Below, one piece after another: positions 55,550-64,000 of a stretch of 64,000 nt of DNA. The DNA comes from Undibacterium sp. YM2 (GTDB taxonomy: Bacteria; Pseudomonadota; Gammaproteobacteria; Burkholderiales; Burkholderiaceae_D), in the NCBI RefSeq assembly GCF_009937975.1, contig NZ_AP018441.1:868001-932000 (forward strand), in the 5' to 3' direction. A program made the position numbers and the translations under genes. Within the stretch, counting starts at the first letter, position 1; the number at the start of each line of letters is the position of its first letter. The notes below the pieces were generated by a model, which saw only the letters and a program-made list of their open reading frames with translations, made no database searches and had not been told where the DNA came from.

Positions 55550-58500
55550 ATGACATCCGATTTTTCAAAATCGCCAGATCTTCCACAGGAGCAGTTCGAC
55601 ATCGGGCCGCTATCCTGGGTGATGGGAGAAGTGCGGGAAGCAATCACGAATGCTGGCAAGATGCTGACGGACGCACTTGGCCAGGACACTGAAACCCGCC
55701 CTACCTCCTTATTACATGCAAAAAGCTATCTGCACCAGGCTCATGGTGCCTTGCAGATTGTTGATATCGATGGTGTATCCATCGTTACAGAAACCATAGA
55801 AGAATTGCTTGAACGCCTGCAAGGCGGGCAGCTTGAAATGACGCAGGCAAATGTCGAAGTCATCGTCGATGCCTTCCATGCCGTCTTGCGCTATCTGGAA
55901 GACTTGTTGTCTGGCTCGCTGCATCAGCCCGTACGCCTGTTCCCTTATTACCGCGCACTGCTGGAACTCAAGGGGGCCGAGAGAATACATCCGGCTGACC
56001 TGTTTTTCCCGTCCCTGTCAGCCAAAGAGCAAATACCTGAACTAGCCGTCAGCAGCAAGGCAGCGGCGATCAGTTACACCGGCCTGCGCCAGCGCTTTGA
56101 AAAGCTCTTGTTGACCGTTCTGACCAGCAAGGATAAAGAGCAGCAGCGTACAGCCACGCAATCCATGCATGACATGATTGCAGAAATTGAAAGCGGCCAG
56201 ACCAATTCGCAAGCCAAGGCTTTCTGGGTCGTTATGCGCGCTTTTGTCGAGGCCGTGGGTCATGGCGCCATCGATAACCAGCAATACGTCAAACAGATAT
56301 TTGGCCGCATCAATCTGCAAATCCGCCGTTTGGTAGAAGGTGTCAGCACCATCCCTGAACGCCTGTTGCGCGACGCCCTGTTTTTCCTGGCCCAGGTTGA
56401 AAATCCTTCTCCTTTTGTCACCAGGGTACGCAAGGCTTACCAGCTTGATGACAAAGTACCGGTCGATTACGACAAAAAGAATTATGGTCAGATCACTGCA
56501 GGCGCACTGACCGCTGCAAAAGAACAATTGTCCGCAGTCAAAAATCTGTGGGGCAGGATAGCCAATGGCGAAACTGGCCTGGCAGAAAAGTTTTCCCAGA
56601 AAATGACCGACCTCGCCGATACTGGTGCTGGTCTGAATGCTCCTGCGCTGGCAAAGCTCTTGCGTGAACTGAACGGCATTGCCCGCAGTGTTGCGCATTC
56701 GCCAGATGGCAGCAAGCTCGGCATAGAGCTTGCAACCAGCCTGCTGTTTGTTGAGCATGCACTCGATCATGTGACACGCCTGCCTGCCAATTTTGCCGAA
56801 CGTGCAGAAGAAATTACCACCCGTTTGCTGTCCGTAGTCTCAGGTGAAACACCCCAGACACAGGCGAGCTGGATGGGGGAGATTTCCCGCGAAGCGCAGC
56901 AGCGTCAGACCATGGGTGTACTGGTTGCTGAAATGCAATCCAGTCTGCGTCATATAGAAAAAGTACTGGATGAGTACTTCCGCAATCCTGCCGACAAAGA
57001 AATACTGAAACCTATAGACGGTAACCTGCACCAGATCGGTGGCGCCCTCGCCATGCTGGATCAGGATGACGCCATGCTGGCAGTCGATTATACCCGTCAG
57101 AAAATCAGCAGTTTTAATGCAGATGCTGGCGATGCTGCTGAGCAGGCAGCCGCCCATGAAAACGTCGCGCAAAACATAGGCGCATTGTCTTTCTTTATCG
57201 AGACCCTGCAGTCCCAGCCGGATACTGCGAAAAAGAAATTCAGCTTTGACCAGGAGGCTGGATTATTCCGCTCCAATTTGCTGGAAGCGCAAGCAAGCAA
57301 GGAATTGCTGCCTAGTGCAGACATCCATCTGCCTGGCGATGAAGCACATGGGCAGGAACCCAAGGTCGCCATATTGCAGACTGCCGAGCAGGAACTGGCC
57401 CAGCAACAACAGGAATCTGCCCGTCTCGCCGCATCCCTGGCTGCCGCGCCGGAAGACGCAGGCCTGCAGGCACAACTGAAGAGCTCGCTGGAATCGGAAC
57501 GCTCTGTAGCTATCTTGCTGGACGATACTGCTGCTTCTGAACGTGCCAAATCTGCTATCGCCCTGCTGGCGCAGGCTGATACCGTATCTGGTTCCGGTGC
57601 CCTGCAGGAAATAGTCACGACACCTGCAGAAGTAGTAGCAACAAGCGCACCCGCCCAGGATATTCCTGACGGTGACGATGCCATTGATGCTGAACTGCTG
57701 GAAATCTTCCTCATGGAAGCTGATGAGGTGTTGGCATTTGTCCAGACTACCTTGCCACTGTCCAGAAAAGACACCAGCAACCAGGAATACCTGACCAGTT
57801 TGCGCCGTTCTTTCCACACCCTCAAAGGCAGTGGCCGCATGGTCGGCCTGATGGTGTTTGGTGAGGCCGCCTGGAGCATAGAGCAGGTCATGAACCTGTG
57901 GCTGTCCGATTCCCGTAACGGTGACGACAATCTGTACGCACTGCTGGAACGTACCGCCAGCGAAATGCTTGTTTGGGTAGAAGAGCTGAAACAACACGGC
58001 GTGTCCTCACGCACCGGCAAGGCCATCATCGCTGCCGCAGAGCGTGTCAAGGCTGGTGGCGATTATCAGGATATCCCTGAAGTCGTTGCCGCGCCGGTAG
58101 TTGAACATCAGGCTGAGCCTGAGCCGCTTGCTGTCGCACCTGTCATTGAAGAAGTGCAAGCCCTTGCAGCACCAGAGGTCGCAGAAACAGCAGAGACCGA
58201 CATACCGGCTATACCTGCTCTCGAAGAAATCGCTGCAGAAGCAAGCGTTCCTGCGACGGAGCATGCTCCAGTTGAGCTCGATGCGTTTGAATTTACACCT
58301 GTAGAACTGGTCAACGCCGAACCACCAGTAGTGGCGGAATTGGCAAAATTGGCAGAAGTGCCGGTAGTCACTGAACATGCAGAACTGACAGAGCCAGTCG
58401 CCAACCTGCTTGCAGAAGCAGCGCCAGAAATTGCCAGCTTGCCTGAGCTGACACTGGATGCGCCAGCTATTGCAGAAGAGGCGGCCTTGCCTGAAACCAG

Positions 58501-61500
58501 CCTGCCTCTGGAGCTCGCGCTGGAAGTTGCCGTCGCTGCAGAAGATATGCCAGTGCCGGAAGCAGAAGAACTGGTCGCTGATTTGCCGCTGGAAGCAGTA
58601 CATGAAGAAATTCAGGCAGTTGCTGTTCCAGCAGAAGATGCCGTGCTGGAAATCCTGACTGAGGCTGCACCAGACACAACGACAGATGCCGCTGCATTGG
58701 AATTGCCAGAAGTCATAGAACTGACAGCCTTGCCAGAAGCAGATTTGCCCGCAGTTGAGCCACATTCTGAGCCAGTTTCTGTAGAGTCTGTTGACAGCCT
58801 CTTGCCTGAGCTTGCGGCAGAAGAATTGCCTGAAGCGGTCTTGCCTGCTGCAACCATCGCAAGTGAAGAAATCGCAAAAGCACCTGAAGTGGCAGAAATC
58901 GCTACCGCGAAAATCATCGACTTCCCTGATTTGTCAGCACCGGCACCTAGCGTGGATGACAATATCAAGCGCATAGGTGATATAGAAATCAGCCTGCCGC
59001 TGTATTCCATCTACATGGCAGAGACCGATGAAATCGTCCGCTTCCTGGTGCAAGATTTTGCTGAATGGAGGCATGAGCCGCACCGTCATGTTTCTACACA
59101 CGCTATTCACGCCAGCCACTCTCTCGCAGGTAGTTCGGCAACAGTAGGCCTGAAGCCTTTGCAAGAACTGGCACATAGCCTGGAATTCGTTCTGCAAAGA
59201 CTGGAACGACATCCTGTCGTCTTGCTGGATGCAGAATACGACGTGCTGGACCGTTCCCTCGATTCGGCCAAACGCATGTTGCAGAAGTTTGCCTTGTCAG
59301 AAATGGCAGCGCCTGCACCTGAAGAAATCCGTCAGCTTGACCATTTGTTGCAAGTCGTCATCGAGCGTTCCAACGCTGGTGCAGATGAAGAATTCATCAC
59401 TTCCACCAATGAAAAACTCGACCCGGTTTCTCTGGCTGAAGAGCCACATGCGCTTGACCTGGTCGCCGCAGACGCACCAAGTATCGATGCGCAGGACGCG
59501 CCGTTCACGCTGGAAAGCCTGCCTGAGCACGAAGCGGTTGAATTGCCTGAGCTGCATGAACTGGCTGCCTCGGCAGAAGTGTCAGCCGACATTCCTGTCG
59601 TCAGCGAAACCTTGCCTGAACCAGACTTCAGCCTGGAACATGCAGAAGTACTGGAAGCCTTGCCTGTTCCTGAAGAGCAACTGCTTGCAGATTTGCCGCT
59701 GGAAGCAGAGATCGTTGTGGCAGAGGCACTGCCAGAGCCAGACGCACCGGTAGAAACCATCGCTGACCGTATGGGCGCCATCATGTCGGATGCCCTGGAT
59801 GATATACATCCGGTGGAAACGCATGCAGAAGCGGCTGGATTTGCAGCAACTCCTGCGCCTGAACCTCTGGTTGAGCTTGTATCTGAACCGGCGCCTGTGG
59901 TGGAGCCTGTAGTTGCAGAACCTGAAATCGCCGACACTGTGGCAGCATCTGTTGCTACGCCATCAGCCCAGCCTGCGGCGGCAGAATATGCGGCCCCAAC
60001 TGATGGTACAGTGCAGATCCGTGATGATCTGGATATGGACTTGTTACCTGTCTTCATAGAAGAAGGTAATGACTTGCTGCCTATGGTTGGTCAGTTGCTG
60101 CGCACCTGGCAGGAAAAACCGGACGACATGGCAGCACCACAAGCCATCGCCCGTATCATGCATACCATCAAGGGTAGTGCACGTATGGCCGGTGCCATGG
60201 CCCTGGGTCAACACATCCATGACATGGAATCGCGCATCGAAACACTGATGCATGGCGGTAGTGCAGTCCGTGCATCCCTGCTGGATGACTTGCTGGCTCG
60301 TCACGACCACAGCATGCACATGTTTGATCGCCTGCTGCACCCAGAAGCGCACGTAGCACCTGCACAGCCTGAAGCAGCATTGACTGCCGCACAGGAACTG
60401 GATCAGTTCCAGGAACAAATGGCCGCGACCAATACCGATGCGCCGGTTGTCATCAATGAACTGGTCAACCTGACACCTGTCGTGCCGCTCATGACCCGCG
60501 CCATACCGGCCAGGGAAGTGGCTGCACCGGTTGCCGTGGCAGCCAATACGCCAGCGACACTGGTGCGTGTGCGTGCCGATATACTTGACCGTCTGGTTAA
60601 CCAGGCCGGTGAAGTTTCCATCTCGCGTTCACGTCTGGAAAATGAAGTCAGCACCTTGCGCTCGTCCCTCAGCGAGTTGACAGAGAACGTCAACCGTTTG
60701 CGCGACCAGTTGCGTGAAGTCGAGATTCAGGCAGAAACCCAGATCACTTCACGCATGGCACTCTCTGGTGACCGTGAATTCGATCCGCTTGAGTTTGACC
60801 GCTTTACCCGCCTGCAAGAACTGACACGCATGATGGCCGAAAGCGTCAGCGACGTCGCCACCGTGCAAACCAACTTGACCCGTACCATCGACGGCGCATC
60901 GAATGACTTGCTGGTACAGGCGCGTTTGACACGTGACCTGCAACAGGATTTGATGCGCGTGCGTATGATTCCTTTCGCCAGTATTTCCGAGCGTCTGTAT
61001 CGCGTGACCCGTCAGACTTCCAAAGAAGTCGACAAGCGCGTCAACTTGGATATCCGCGGTGCAACGGTAGAGATGGATAGGGGCGTTCTGGAAAAAATGG
61101 CCGGTCCTTTCGAGCATTTGCTGCGTAATGCGATTGTCCACGGCATAGAAAGCCGTGAGCACAGGCGTAATCATGGCAAAGAAGAAACCGGCGAATTGCT
61201 GATTGAAATCCGTCAGGAAGGTAATGAAGTTGTGATCCGCTTCAGCGATGACGGCCAGGGCCTGAACCTGACCCGCATCCGCGAAAAAGCCTTGTCTGTT
61301 GGTCTCATCACCAGCGAAGATCATCCTAATGAGCTTGAAACAGCCAATATGATTTTCGAACCTGGCTTCTCGACAGCGACAGAAATTACCGAACTCGCTG
61401 GTCGTGGTGTTGGTATGGACGTGGTCCGTTCTGAAGCTGCGTCGCTGGGTGGCCGTGTTGAAGTTATCAGCAATGAAGGCAAGGGTGCTGAATTCACGAT

Positions 61501-62437
61501 TCGCCTGCCTTTGACACTGGCTGTGACGCAGGTGGTATTGCTGAGCTCTGGTGGCCGTACTTTTGCCGTACCTTCCGTTCTGGTCGAGCAAGTACAGCAA
61601 CTGAAATCGAATGCCCTGGCCAATGCCTATAACGAAGGCGCAGTTATGTGGCAAGGTCAGCGTGTGACTCTGTACTACCTGTCCTCCATGCTGGGTCAGG
61701 ACGATGCCACGCCGATGACACAACAATACAGCCCGTTGCTGATCATGAAGAGCGGTGGCGAACGTGTTGCGATTCACGTGGATGACGTTCTGGGTAACCG
61801 CGAGGTGGTTGTTAAAAACATCGGCCCGCAACTGGCACGTATGACAGGTATCGCTGGCGCTACCGTACTCGGTTCCGGTGAAATCGTTCTGATCCTGAAC
61901 CCGGTACCGCTGGCACAACGCATGGAACATGAACATGCACGCCTGCAACAACTGGGTACAGAAGCCACGCCTGAAATGGGTGCGGTTGCCAACCTGCACA
62001 GCGCAACTGAAGTGGCAGTCGCCAAGGCCGAACCTGTACAGGGCCTGCGTACCCAGCATACTGTCATGGTGGTCGATGACTCCCTGACCGTACGCCGCGT
62101 GACCCAGCGTTTGCTGACACGTGAGGGTTATCAGGTCATCCTGGCAAAAGACGGTATTGATGCGCTGGAGCAGTTGCAGTCAGTCACGCCAGACGTGATG
62201 CTGGTTGATATCGAAATGCCACGCATGGACGGCTTCGATCTGACCCGCAACGTCCGCAGTGATTCACGTACCAGCCATATCCCTATCATCATGATTACTT
62301 CGCGTACTGCGGATAAACATAGGAACTATGCGAAAGAACTCGGTGTGAATGAGTACTTTGGTAAGCCGTATCGTGAGGATGATTTGTTGGGGGCGATTAT
62401 GGGCTTCCTGGGTAAAGATGCGGCGGTGATTGTGTAA
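55550..62437 (+). CDS. chpA: ChpA hybrid chemosensory histidine kinase (Hpt array-CheA-CheW-REC)
   Basis: 2295 residues. Two degenerate FimL-like Hpt segments come first (about His63 region and about 493). Three Hpt domains with a phospho-acceptor His follow: FHTLKGSGRM (about 755), HSLAGSSATVG (about 1189) and MHTIKGSARMAG (about 1537). They are separated by long acidic Ala/Glu/Pro linkers. CheA dimerisation begins near 1670, HATPase near 1840-2000 (HLLRNAIVHGIE, DDGQGLNL, GRGVGMDVVRSE), then a CheW domain and a C-terminal receiver (VVDDSLTVRRVTQRLL, phospho-Asp in MLVDIEMPRMDG near 2221). It should phosphorylate PilG and PilH. A T-tailed terminator follows. Confidence 0.95.
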   Translation: MTSDFSKSPDLPQEQFDIGPLSWVMGEVREAITNAGKMLTDALGQDTETRPTSLLHAKSYLHQAHGALQIVDIDGVSIVTETIEELLERLQGGQLEMTQANVEVIVDAFHAVLRYLEDLLSGSLHQPVRLFPYYRALLELKGAERIHPADLFFPSLSAKEQIPELAVSSKAAAISYTGLRQRFEKLLLTVLTSKDKEQQRTATQSMHDMIAEIESGQTNSQAKAFWVVMRAFVEAVGHGAIDNQQYVKQIFGRINLQIRRLVEGVSTIPERLLRDALFFLAQVENPSPFVTRVRKAYQLDDKVPVDYDKKNYGQITAGALTAAKEQLSAVKNLWGRIANGETGLAEKFSQKMTDLADTGAGLNAPALAKLLRELNGIARSVAHSPDGSKLGIELATSLLFVEHALDHVTRLPANFAERAEEITTRLLSVVSGETPQTQASWMGEISREAQQRQTMGVLVAEMQSSLRHIEKVLDEYFRNPADKEILKPIDGNLHQIGGALAMLDQDDAMLAVDYTRQKISSFNADAGDAAEQAAAHENVAQNIGALSFFIETLQSQPDTAKKKFSFDQEAGLFRSNLLEAQASKELLPSADIHLPGDEAHGQEPKVAILQTAEQELAQQQQESARLAASLAAAPEDAGLQAQLKSSLESERSVAILLDDTAASERAKSAIALLAQADTVSGSGALQEIVTTPAEVVATSAPAQDIPDGDDAIDAELLEIFLMEADEVLAFVQTTLPLSRKDTSNQEYLTSLRRSFHTLKGSGRMVGLMVFGEAAWSIEQVMNLWLSDSRNGDDNLYALLERTASEMLVWVEELKQHGVSSRTGKAIIAAAERVKAGGDYQDIPEVVAAPVVEHQAEPEPLAVAPVIEEVQALAAPEVAETAETDIPAIPALEEIAAEASVPATEHAPVELDAFEFTPVELVNAEPPVVAELAKLAEVPVVTEHAELTEPVANLLAEAAPEIASLPELTLDAPAIAEEAALPETSLPLELALEVAVAAEDMPVPEAEELVADLPLEAVHEEIQAVAVPAEDAVLEILTEAAPDTTTDAAALELPEVIELTALPEADLPAVEPHSEPVSVESVDSLLPELAAEELPEAVLPAATIASEEIAKAPEVAEIATAKIIDFPDLSAPAPSVDDNIKRIGDIEISLPLYSIYMAETDEIVRFLVQDFAEWRHEPHRHVSTHAIHASHSLAGSSATVGLKPLQELAHSLEFVLQRLERHPVVLLDAEYDVLDRSLDSAKRMLQKFALSEMAAPAPEEIRQLDHLLQVVIERSNAGADEEFITSTNEKLDPVSLAEEPHALDLVAADAPSIDAQDAPFTLESLPEHEAVELPELHELAASAEVSADIPVVSETLPEPDFSLEHAEVLEALPVPEEQLLADLPLEAEIVVAEALPEPDAPVETIADRMGAIMSDALDDIHPVETHAEAAGFAATPAPEPLVELVSEPAPVVEPVVAEPEIADTVAASVATPSAQPAAAEYAAPTDGTVQIRDDLDMDLLPVFIEEGNDLLPMVGQLLRTWQEKPDDMAAPQAIARIMHTIKGSARMAGAMALGQHIHDMESRIETLMHGGSAVRASLLDDLLARHDHSMHMFDRLLHPEAHVAPAQPEAALTAAQELDQFQEQMAATNTDAPVVINELVNLTPVVPLMTRAIPAREVAAPVAVAANTPATLVRVRADILDRLVNQAGEVSISRSRLENEVSTLRSSLSELTENVNRLRDQLREVEIQAETQITSRMALSGDREFDPLEFDRFTRLQELTRMMAESVSDVATVQTNLTRTIDGASNDLLVQARLTRDLQQDLMRVRMIPFASISERLYRVTRQTSKEVDKRVNLDIRGATVEMDRGVLEKMAGPFEHLLRNAIVHGIESREHRRNHGKEETGELLIEIRQEGNEVVIRFSDDGQGLNLTRIREKALSVGLITSEDHPNELETANMIFEPGFSTATEITELAGRGVGMDVVRSEAASLGGRVEVISNEGKGAEFTIRLPLTLAVTQVVLLSSGGRTFAVPSVLVEQVQQLKSNALANAYNEGAVMWQGQRVTLYYLSSMLGQDDATPMTQQYSPLLIMKSGGERVAIHVDDVLGNREVVVKNIGPQLARMTGIAGATVLGSGEIVLILNPVPLAQRMEHEHARLQQLGTEATPEMGAVANLHSATEVAVAKAEPVQGLRTQHTVMVVDDSLTVRRVTQRLLTREGYQVILAKDGIDALEQLQSVTPDVMLVDIEMPRMDGFDLTRNVRSDSRTSHIPIIMITSRTADKHRNYAKELGVNEYFGKPYREDDLLGAIMGFLGKDAAVIV

Positions 62438-62462
62438 GTAGGCTGTAGATTTTAGATAGTCA

Positions 62463-62490
62463 AAAAAGCAGAGAGTGATCTCTGCTTTTT
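62463..62490 (+). terminator. Terminator after chpA
   Basis: AAAAAGCAGAGA (62463-62474), loop GTGA, TCTCTGCTTTTT (62479-62490). Perfect 12-bp stem with T tail. Confidence 0.9.
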
Positions 62491-62557
62491 GTTTTGCTTT
62501 TAGCTTTATCTGACCGTTAATACACATCGATTGAATCACCGTAAACTAAATGTCGTC

Positions 62558-62577
62558 ATTCCTGCGTAGGCAGGAAT
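62558..62577. repeat. REP-like short dyad
   Basis: ATTCCTGC-GTAG-GCAGGAAT, followed by CCAG. Resembles the widespread proteobacterial GTCATTCC...GGAATCCAG intergenic repeat; only one copy in this window. Confidence 0.5.
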
Positions 62578-62680
62578 CCAGCGGCGTTCGTAGCAAACCA
62601 TTGTTTGAATTAATTTCAGATTGCTACTTGTTGTAGGCATCTATGTTTTGAATACCTGCGCTCGTTACTTAAGATTGCAG

Positions 62681-62760
62681 GCCGGTGGTAGACCGGCGGC
62701 TACTTACCTTTTTGCTTCGCCAAAAAGGTAAGCCAAAAAGGCGACCCAGGCGTAGCCGCC
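62681..62760. repeat. Nested palindromic module
   Basis: Three dyads: GCCGGT/ACCGGC (62681-62697), an outer GGCGGCTAC (62695-62703) with GTAGCCGCC (62752-62760), and inside it TTACCTTTTT (62704-62713) with AAAAAGGTAA (62722-62731). Could fold as a branched structure. The GGCTACTTACC-type sequence is, from memory, a recurring intergenic repeat in related genomes. Confidence 0.55.
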
Positions 62761-62774
62761 CCTCCGGGGTTCCC

Positions 62775-62862
62775 GTTTGTGCAGTACAAAAAATGGGAAG
62801 GCCCGAAACTCGCTTCGCTCAGACAGCGGTCCTTCTTAATCCATTTTCTGTACCGCACAAAC
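62775..62862. repeat. 88-bp imperfect palindrome
   Basis: Arms GTTTGTGCAGTACAAAAAAT (62775-62794) and the complement of ATTTTCTGTACCGCACAAAC (62843-62862) match at 18 of 20 positions. The inner part GAAACTCGCTTCGCTC adds a small hairpin. Directly follows the nested module, so the two may form one composite element. Confidence 0.55.
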
Positions 62863-62890
62863 GGCGTCTACACATGGGAACTGCAAAATT

Positions 62891-63058
62891 CAAAACCAAC
62901 GTCAAAAGCAACTTCAAAAGCAACTTCAAAAGCAACTTCAAAAGCAACGTCAAAACCAACGTCAAAACCAACGTCAAAACCAACGACAACGTCAAAACCA
63001 ACGACAACGTCAAAACCAACGACAACGTCAAAACCAACGACAACGTCAAAACCACATC
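62891..63058. repeat. Tandem repeat: 12-bp units followed by 18-bp units
   Basis: Seven 12-bp units (CAAAACCAACGT or CAAAAGCAACTT variants, 62891-62974), then four 18-bp units CAAAACCAACGACAACGT (62975-63046), then a decayed unit to 63058. The 18-mer is the 12-mer plus a CAACGT-type half unit. Unit lengths are multiples of three, so frames stay open, but no ribosome-binding site or complex sequence supports a protein. Confidence 0.85.
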
Positions 63059-63109
63059 AACACATTGCTATCAGCGTCGGTTCATCAAACCTTCAGTTCT
63101 TTCACTTCT

Positions 63110-64000
63110 TCACTCATCCTCATCATGCGTAGCCACCTTCTTCACCAGCGCATACCGCGTCAAAGTCTGCTTGCGCGCCACATCATGCTCAACCAGCGGA
63201 AACGGATAATCCCTGCCTATCTTGACCCCAGCATGCTCCAGTAACAGCGGTGCAGCCTTCCACGGCGCGTGGATGCTGCGCTTGTCCAGTTTCGCCAGTT
63301 GCGGCAGGTAGCGTTTGATGAACTTGCCTTCGGCGTCGAATTTTTCTGACTGGGTGATGGGGTTGAAGATGCGGAAATAGGGTTGGGCGTCGCAGCCGGA
63401 GGACGATGCCCATTGCCAGCCGCCGTTATTGGCGGAGAGGTCGAAGTCGTTCAGGTGCTCGGCGAAATAGGCTTCGCCGCGGCGCCAGTCTATGCCCAGG
63501 TCCTTGATGAGGAAGCAGGCGGTGACCATGCGCAGGCGGTTGTGCATGTAGCCGGTCTGGTTCAGTTGCAGCATGGCGGCATCGACCAGGGGGTAGCCGG
63601 TGCGGCCTTCGCACCAGGCAGCGAAGTGGGCGTCCGCTTGCGGGCCGGTTTCCCACTGTATGGCATCGTAATCCGGTTTGAAGGAACGGCTTGCCACATG
63701 CGGGTGGTGATGCAAGATCATGAAATAAAAATCGCGCCAGACCAGTTCAGACAACCAGATTTCTGCACCGCGATTGGCAGAGATACGCATTTGCCTCAGG
63801 GCTTCCTGCACCAGTTGACGTATCGATATCGTGCCAAAGCGCAAATGGACTGACAGATAGGATGGCCCCTTGATTGCTGGAAAATCTCGCGACTGGTCAT
63901 ACAGCTTCATACGGCCCACAAAGTCTTCCAGCAAAGTGAGTGCGCCCGACATGCCTGCAGCAACTGGCATGCGGCGTTCAGCGGCCTGTGCAAAACCCAT
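63110..64000 (-). CDS. phr: Deoxyribodipyrimidine photolyase / cryptochrome family, C-terminal part (5' end outside window)
   Basis: Light-driven repair of UV pyrimidine dimers using FAD. 296 codons are present; the Met at the window edge is probably internal, since the N-terminal antenna domain (about 180 residues) is missing. FAD- and DNA-binding core motifs: SYLSVHLRFGTIS, ELVWRDFYFMILHH, GYPLVDAAMLQLNQTGYMHNRLRM, FLIKDLGIDWRRGE and NNGGWQWASSSGCDAQPYFRIFNP. These match class I CPD photolyases; a (6-4) or cryptochrome role is less likely. Ends next to the tandem repeat. Confidence 0.94.
   Translation of the reverse strand: MGFAQAAERRMPVAAGMSGALTLLEDFVGRMKLYDQSRDFPAIKGPSYLSVHLRFGTISIRQLVQEALRQMRISANRGAEIWLSELVWRDFYFMILHHHPHVASRSFKPDYDAIQWETGPQADAHFAAWCEGRTGYPLVDAAMLQLNQTGYMHNRLRMVTACFLIKDLGIDWRRGEAYFAEHLNDFDLSANNGGWQWASSSGCDAQPYFRIFNPITQSEKFDAEGKFIKRYLPQLAKLDKRSIHAPWKAAPLLLEHAGVKIGRDYPFPLVEHDVARKQTLTRYALVKKVATHDEDE

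Larger units (their letters stand above)
62438..63109. other. 672-bp gap: terminator, palindromic repeats and tandem repeat
   Basis: No gene accepted. In order: chpA terminator, a short ATTCCTGC/GCAGGAAT dyad, a nested palindrome module, a longer palindrome and a 12/18-bp tandem repeat abutting the photolyase 3' end. Overlapping frames through the tandem repeat have only repeat-coded sequence. Confidence 0.7.

Noticed and set aside
60749..62059. 436-codon minus-strand frame inside chpA
   Set aside because: It lies opposite the strongly conserved CheA core; no family motifs on the minus strand.
62891..63058. Tandem repeat considered as a CRISPR array
   Set aside because: Units of 12 and 18 bp are contiguous with no unique spacers, and no cas genes are present.
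62685..63209. Frames through the tandem repeat on both strands
   Set aside because: Open only because the units are multiples of three; the product would be pure repeat with no ribosome-binding site.

Overview
The window reads as chromosomal DNA of a betaproteobacterium of the order Burkholderiales, most likely family Oxalobacteraceae (Undibacterium- or Herbaspirillum-like). This is inferred from gene order (argJ/mutT beside yacG-zapD-coaE-pilDCB; ispB against rplU-rpmA-obgE-proB-CNP1-rppH-proS; ypjD-PP0621-pilS-pilR; hemL-thiD-rubredoxin-pilGHIJ-chpA) and from protein character. Genes are densely packed on both strands. I see no tRNA, rRNA, CRISPR array, prophage or intact insertion sequence.

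Layout. 1-2137: end of argJ, an AAA+ ATPase and a MutT-type Nudix gene. 2138-7338: an inserted catabolic operon of alanine racemase, D-amino-acid dehydrogenase (dadA), an Rrf2-like regulator and a TyrR/PhhR-type sigma-54 activator. Ahead of it lie an array of TyrR-box-like palindromes and a near-perfect sigma-54 promoter. 7369-12954 (minus): pilB-pilC-pilD-coaE-zapD-yacG. 13279-21108: ispB, rplU-rpmA, obgE, proB, CNP1-like, rppH and proS. 21189-25049: envelope genes, namely a lytic transglycosylase, two paralogous TM-anchored proteins of unknown function and a PDZ lipoprotein, then a histone-tail/SWIB protein. 25309-26676: ffh.

27100-34905: a 7.8 kb accessory block between ffh and ypjD. It holds a Leu/Ile/Val-type binding protein, an SsuA/TauA-type ABC importer, a free secreted Cache protein, a DctB-like kinase and a DctD-like sigma-54 response regulator; a sigma-54-type promoter precedes the importer. 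34975-39270: ypjD, a PP0621-family gene, pilS and pilR. 40049-44213: nrdAB behind a promoter overlapped by tandem NrdR-box-like sites. 44933-48896: a long Ala/Lys/Pro histone H1-like protein, yggT with an apparent frameshift in a C tract, and a LacI-type regulator divergent from a cytosine-deaminase-like gene. 48967-51500: hemL, a thiD-like gene and rubredoxin. 51617-62437: the pilG-pilH-pilI-pilJ-chpA chemosensory cluster. 62438-63109: palindromic repeats and a 12/18-bp tandem repeat. 63110-64000: C-terminal part of a photolyase gene.

Themes. Type IV pili dominate: assembly motor and peptidase (pilBCD), transcriptional control (pilSR) and twitching signalling (pilGHIJ-chpA) lie in three separate blocks. 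Sigma-54 control recurs: three activators are encoded (TyrR-like, DctD-like, PilR), and two sigma-54-like promoters sit ahead of the transport or catabolic genes next to the first two. Several long imperfect palindromes, one with a CTAG/TA target signature, occupy the larger gaps.
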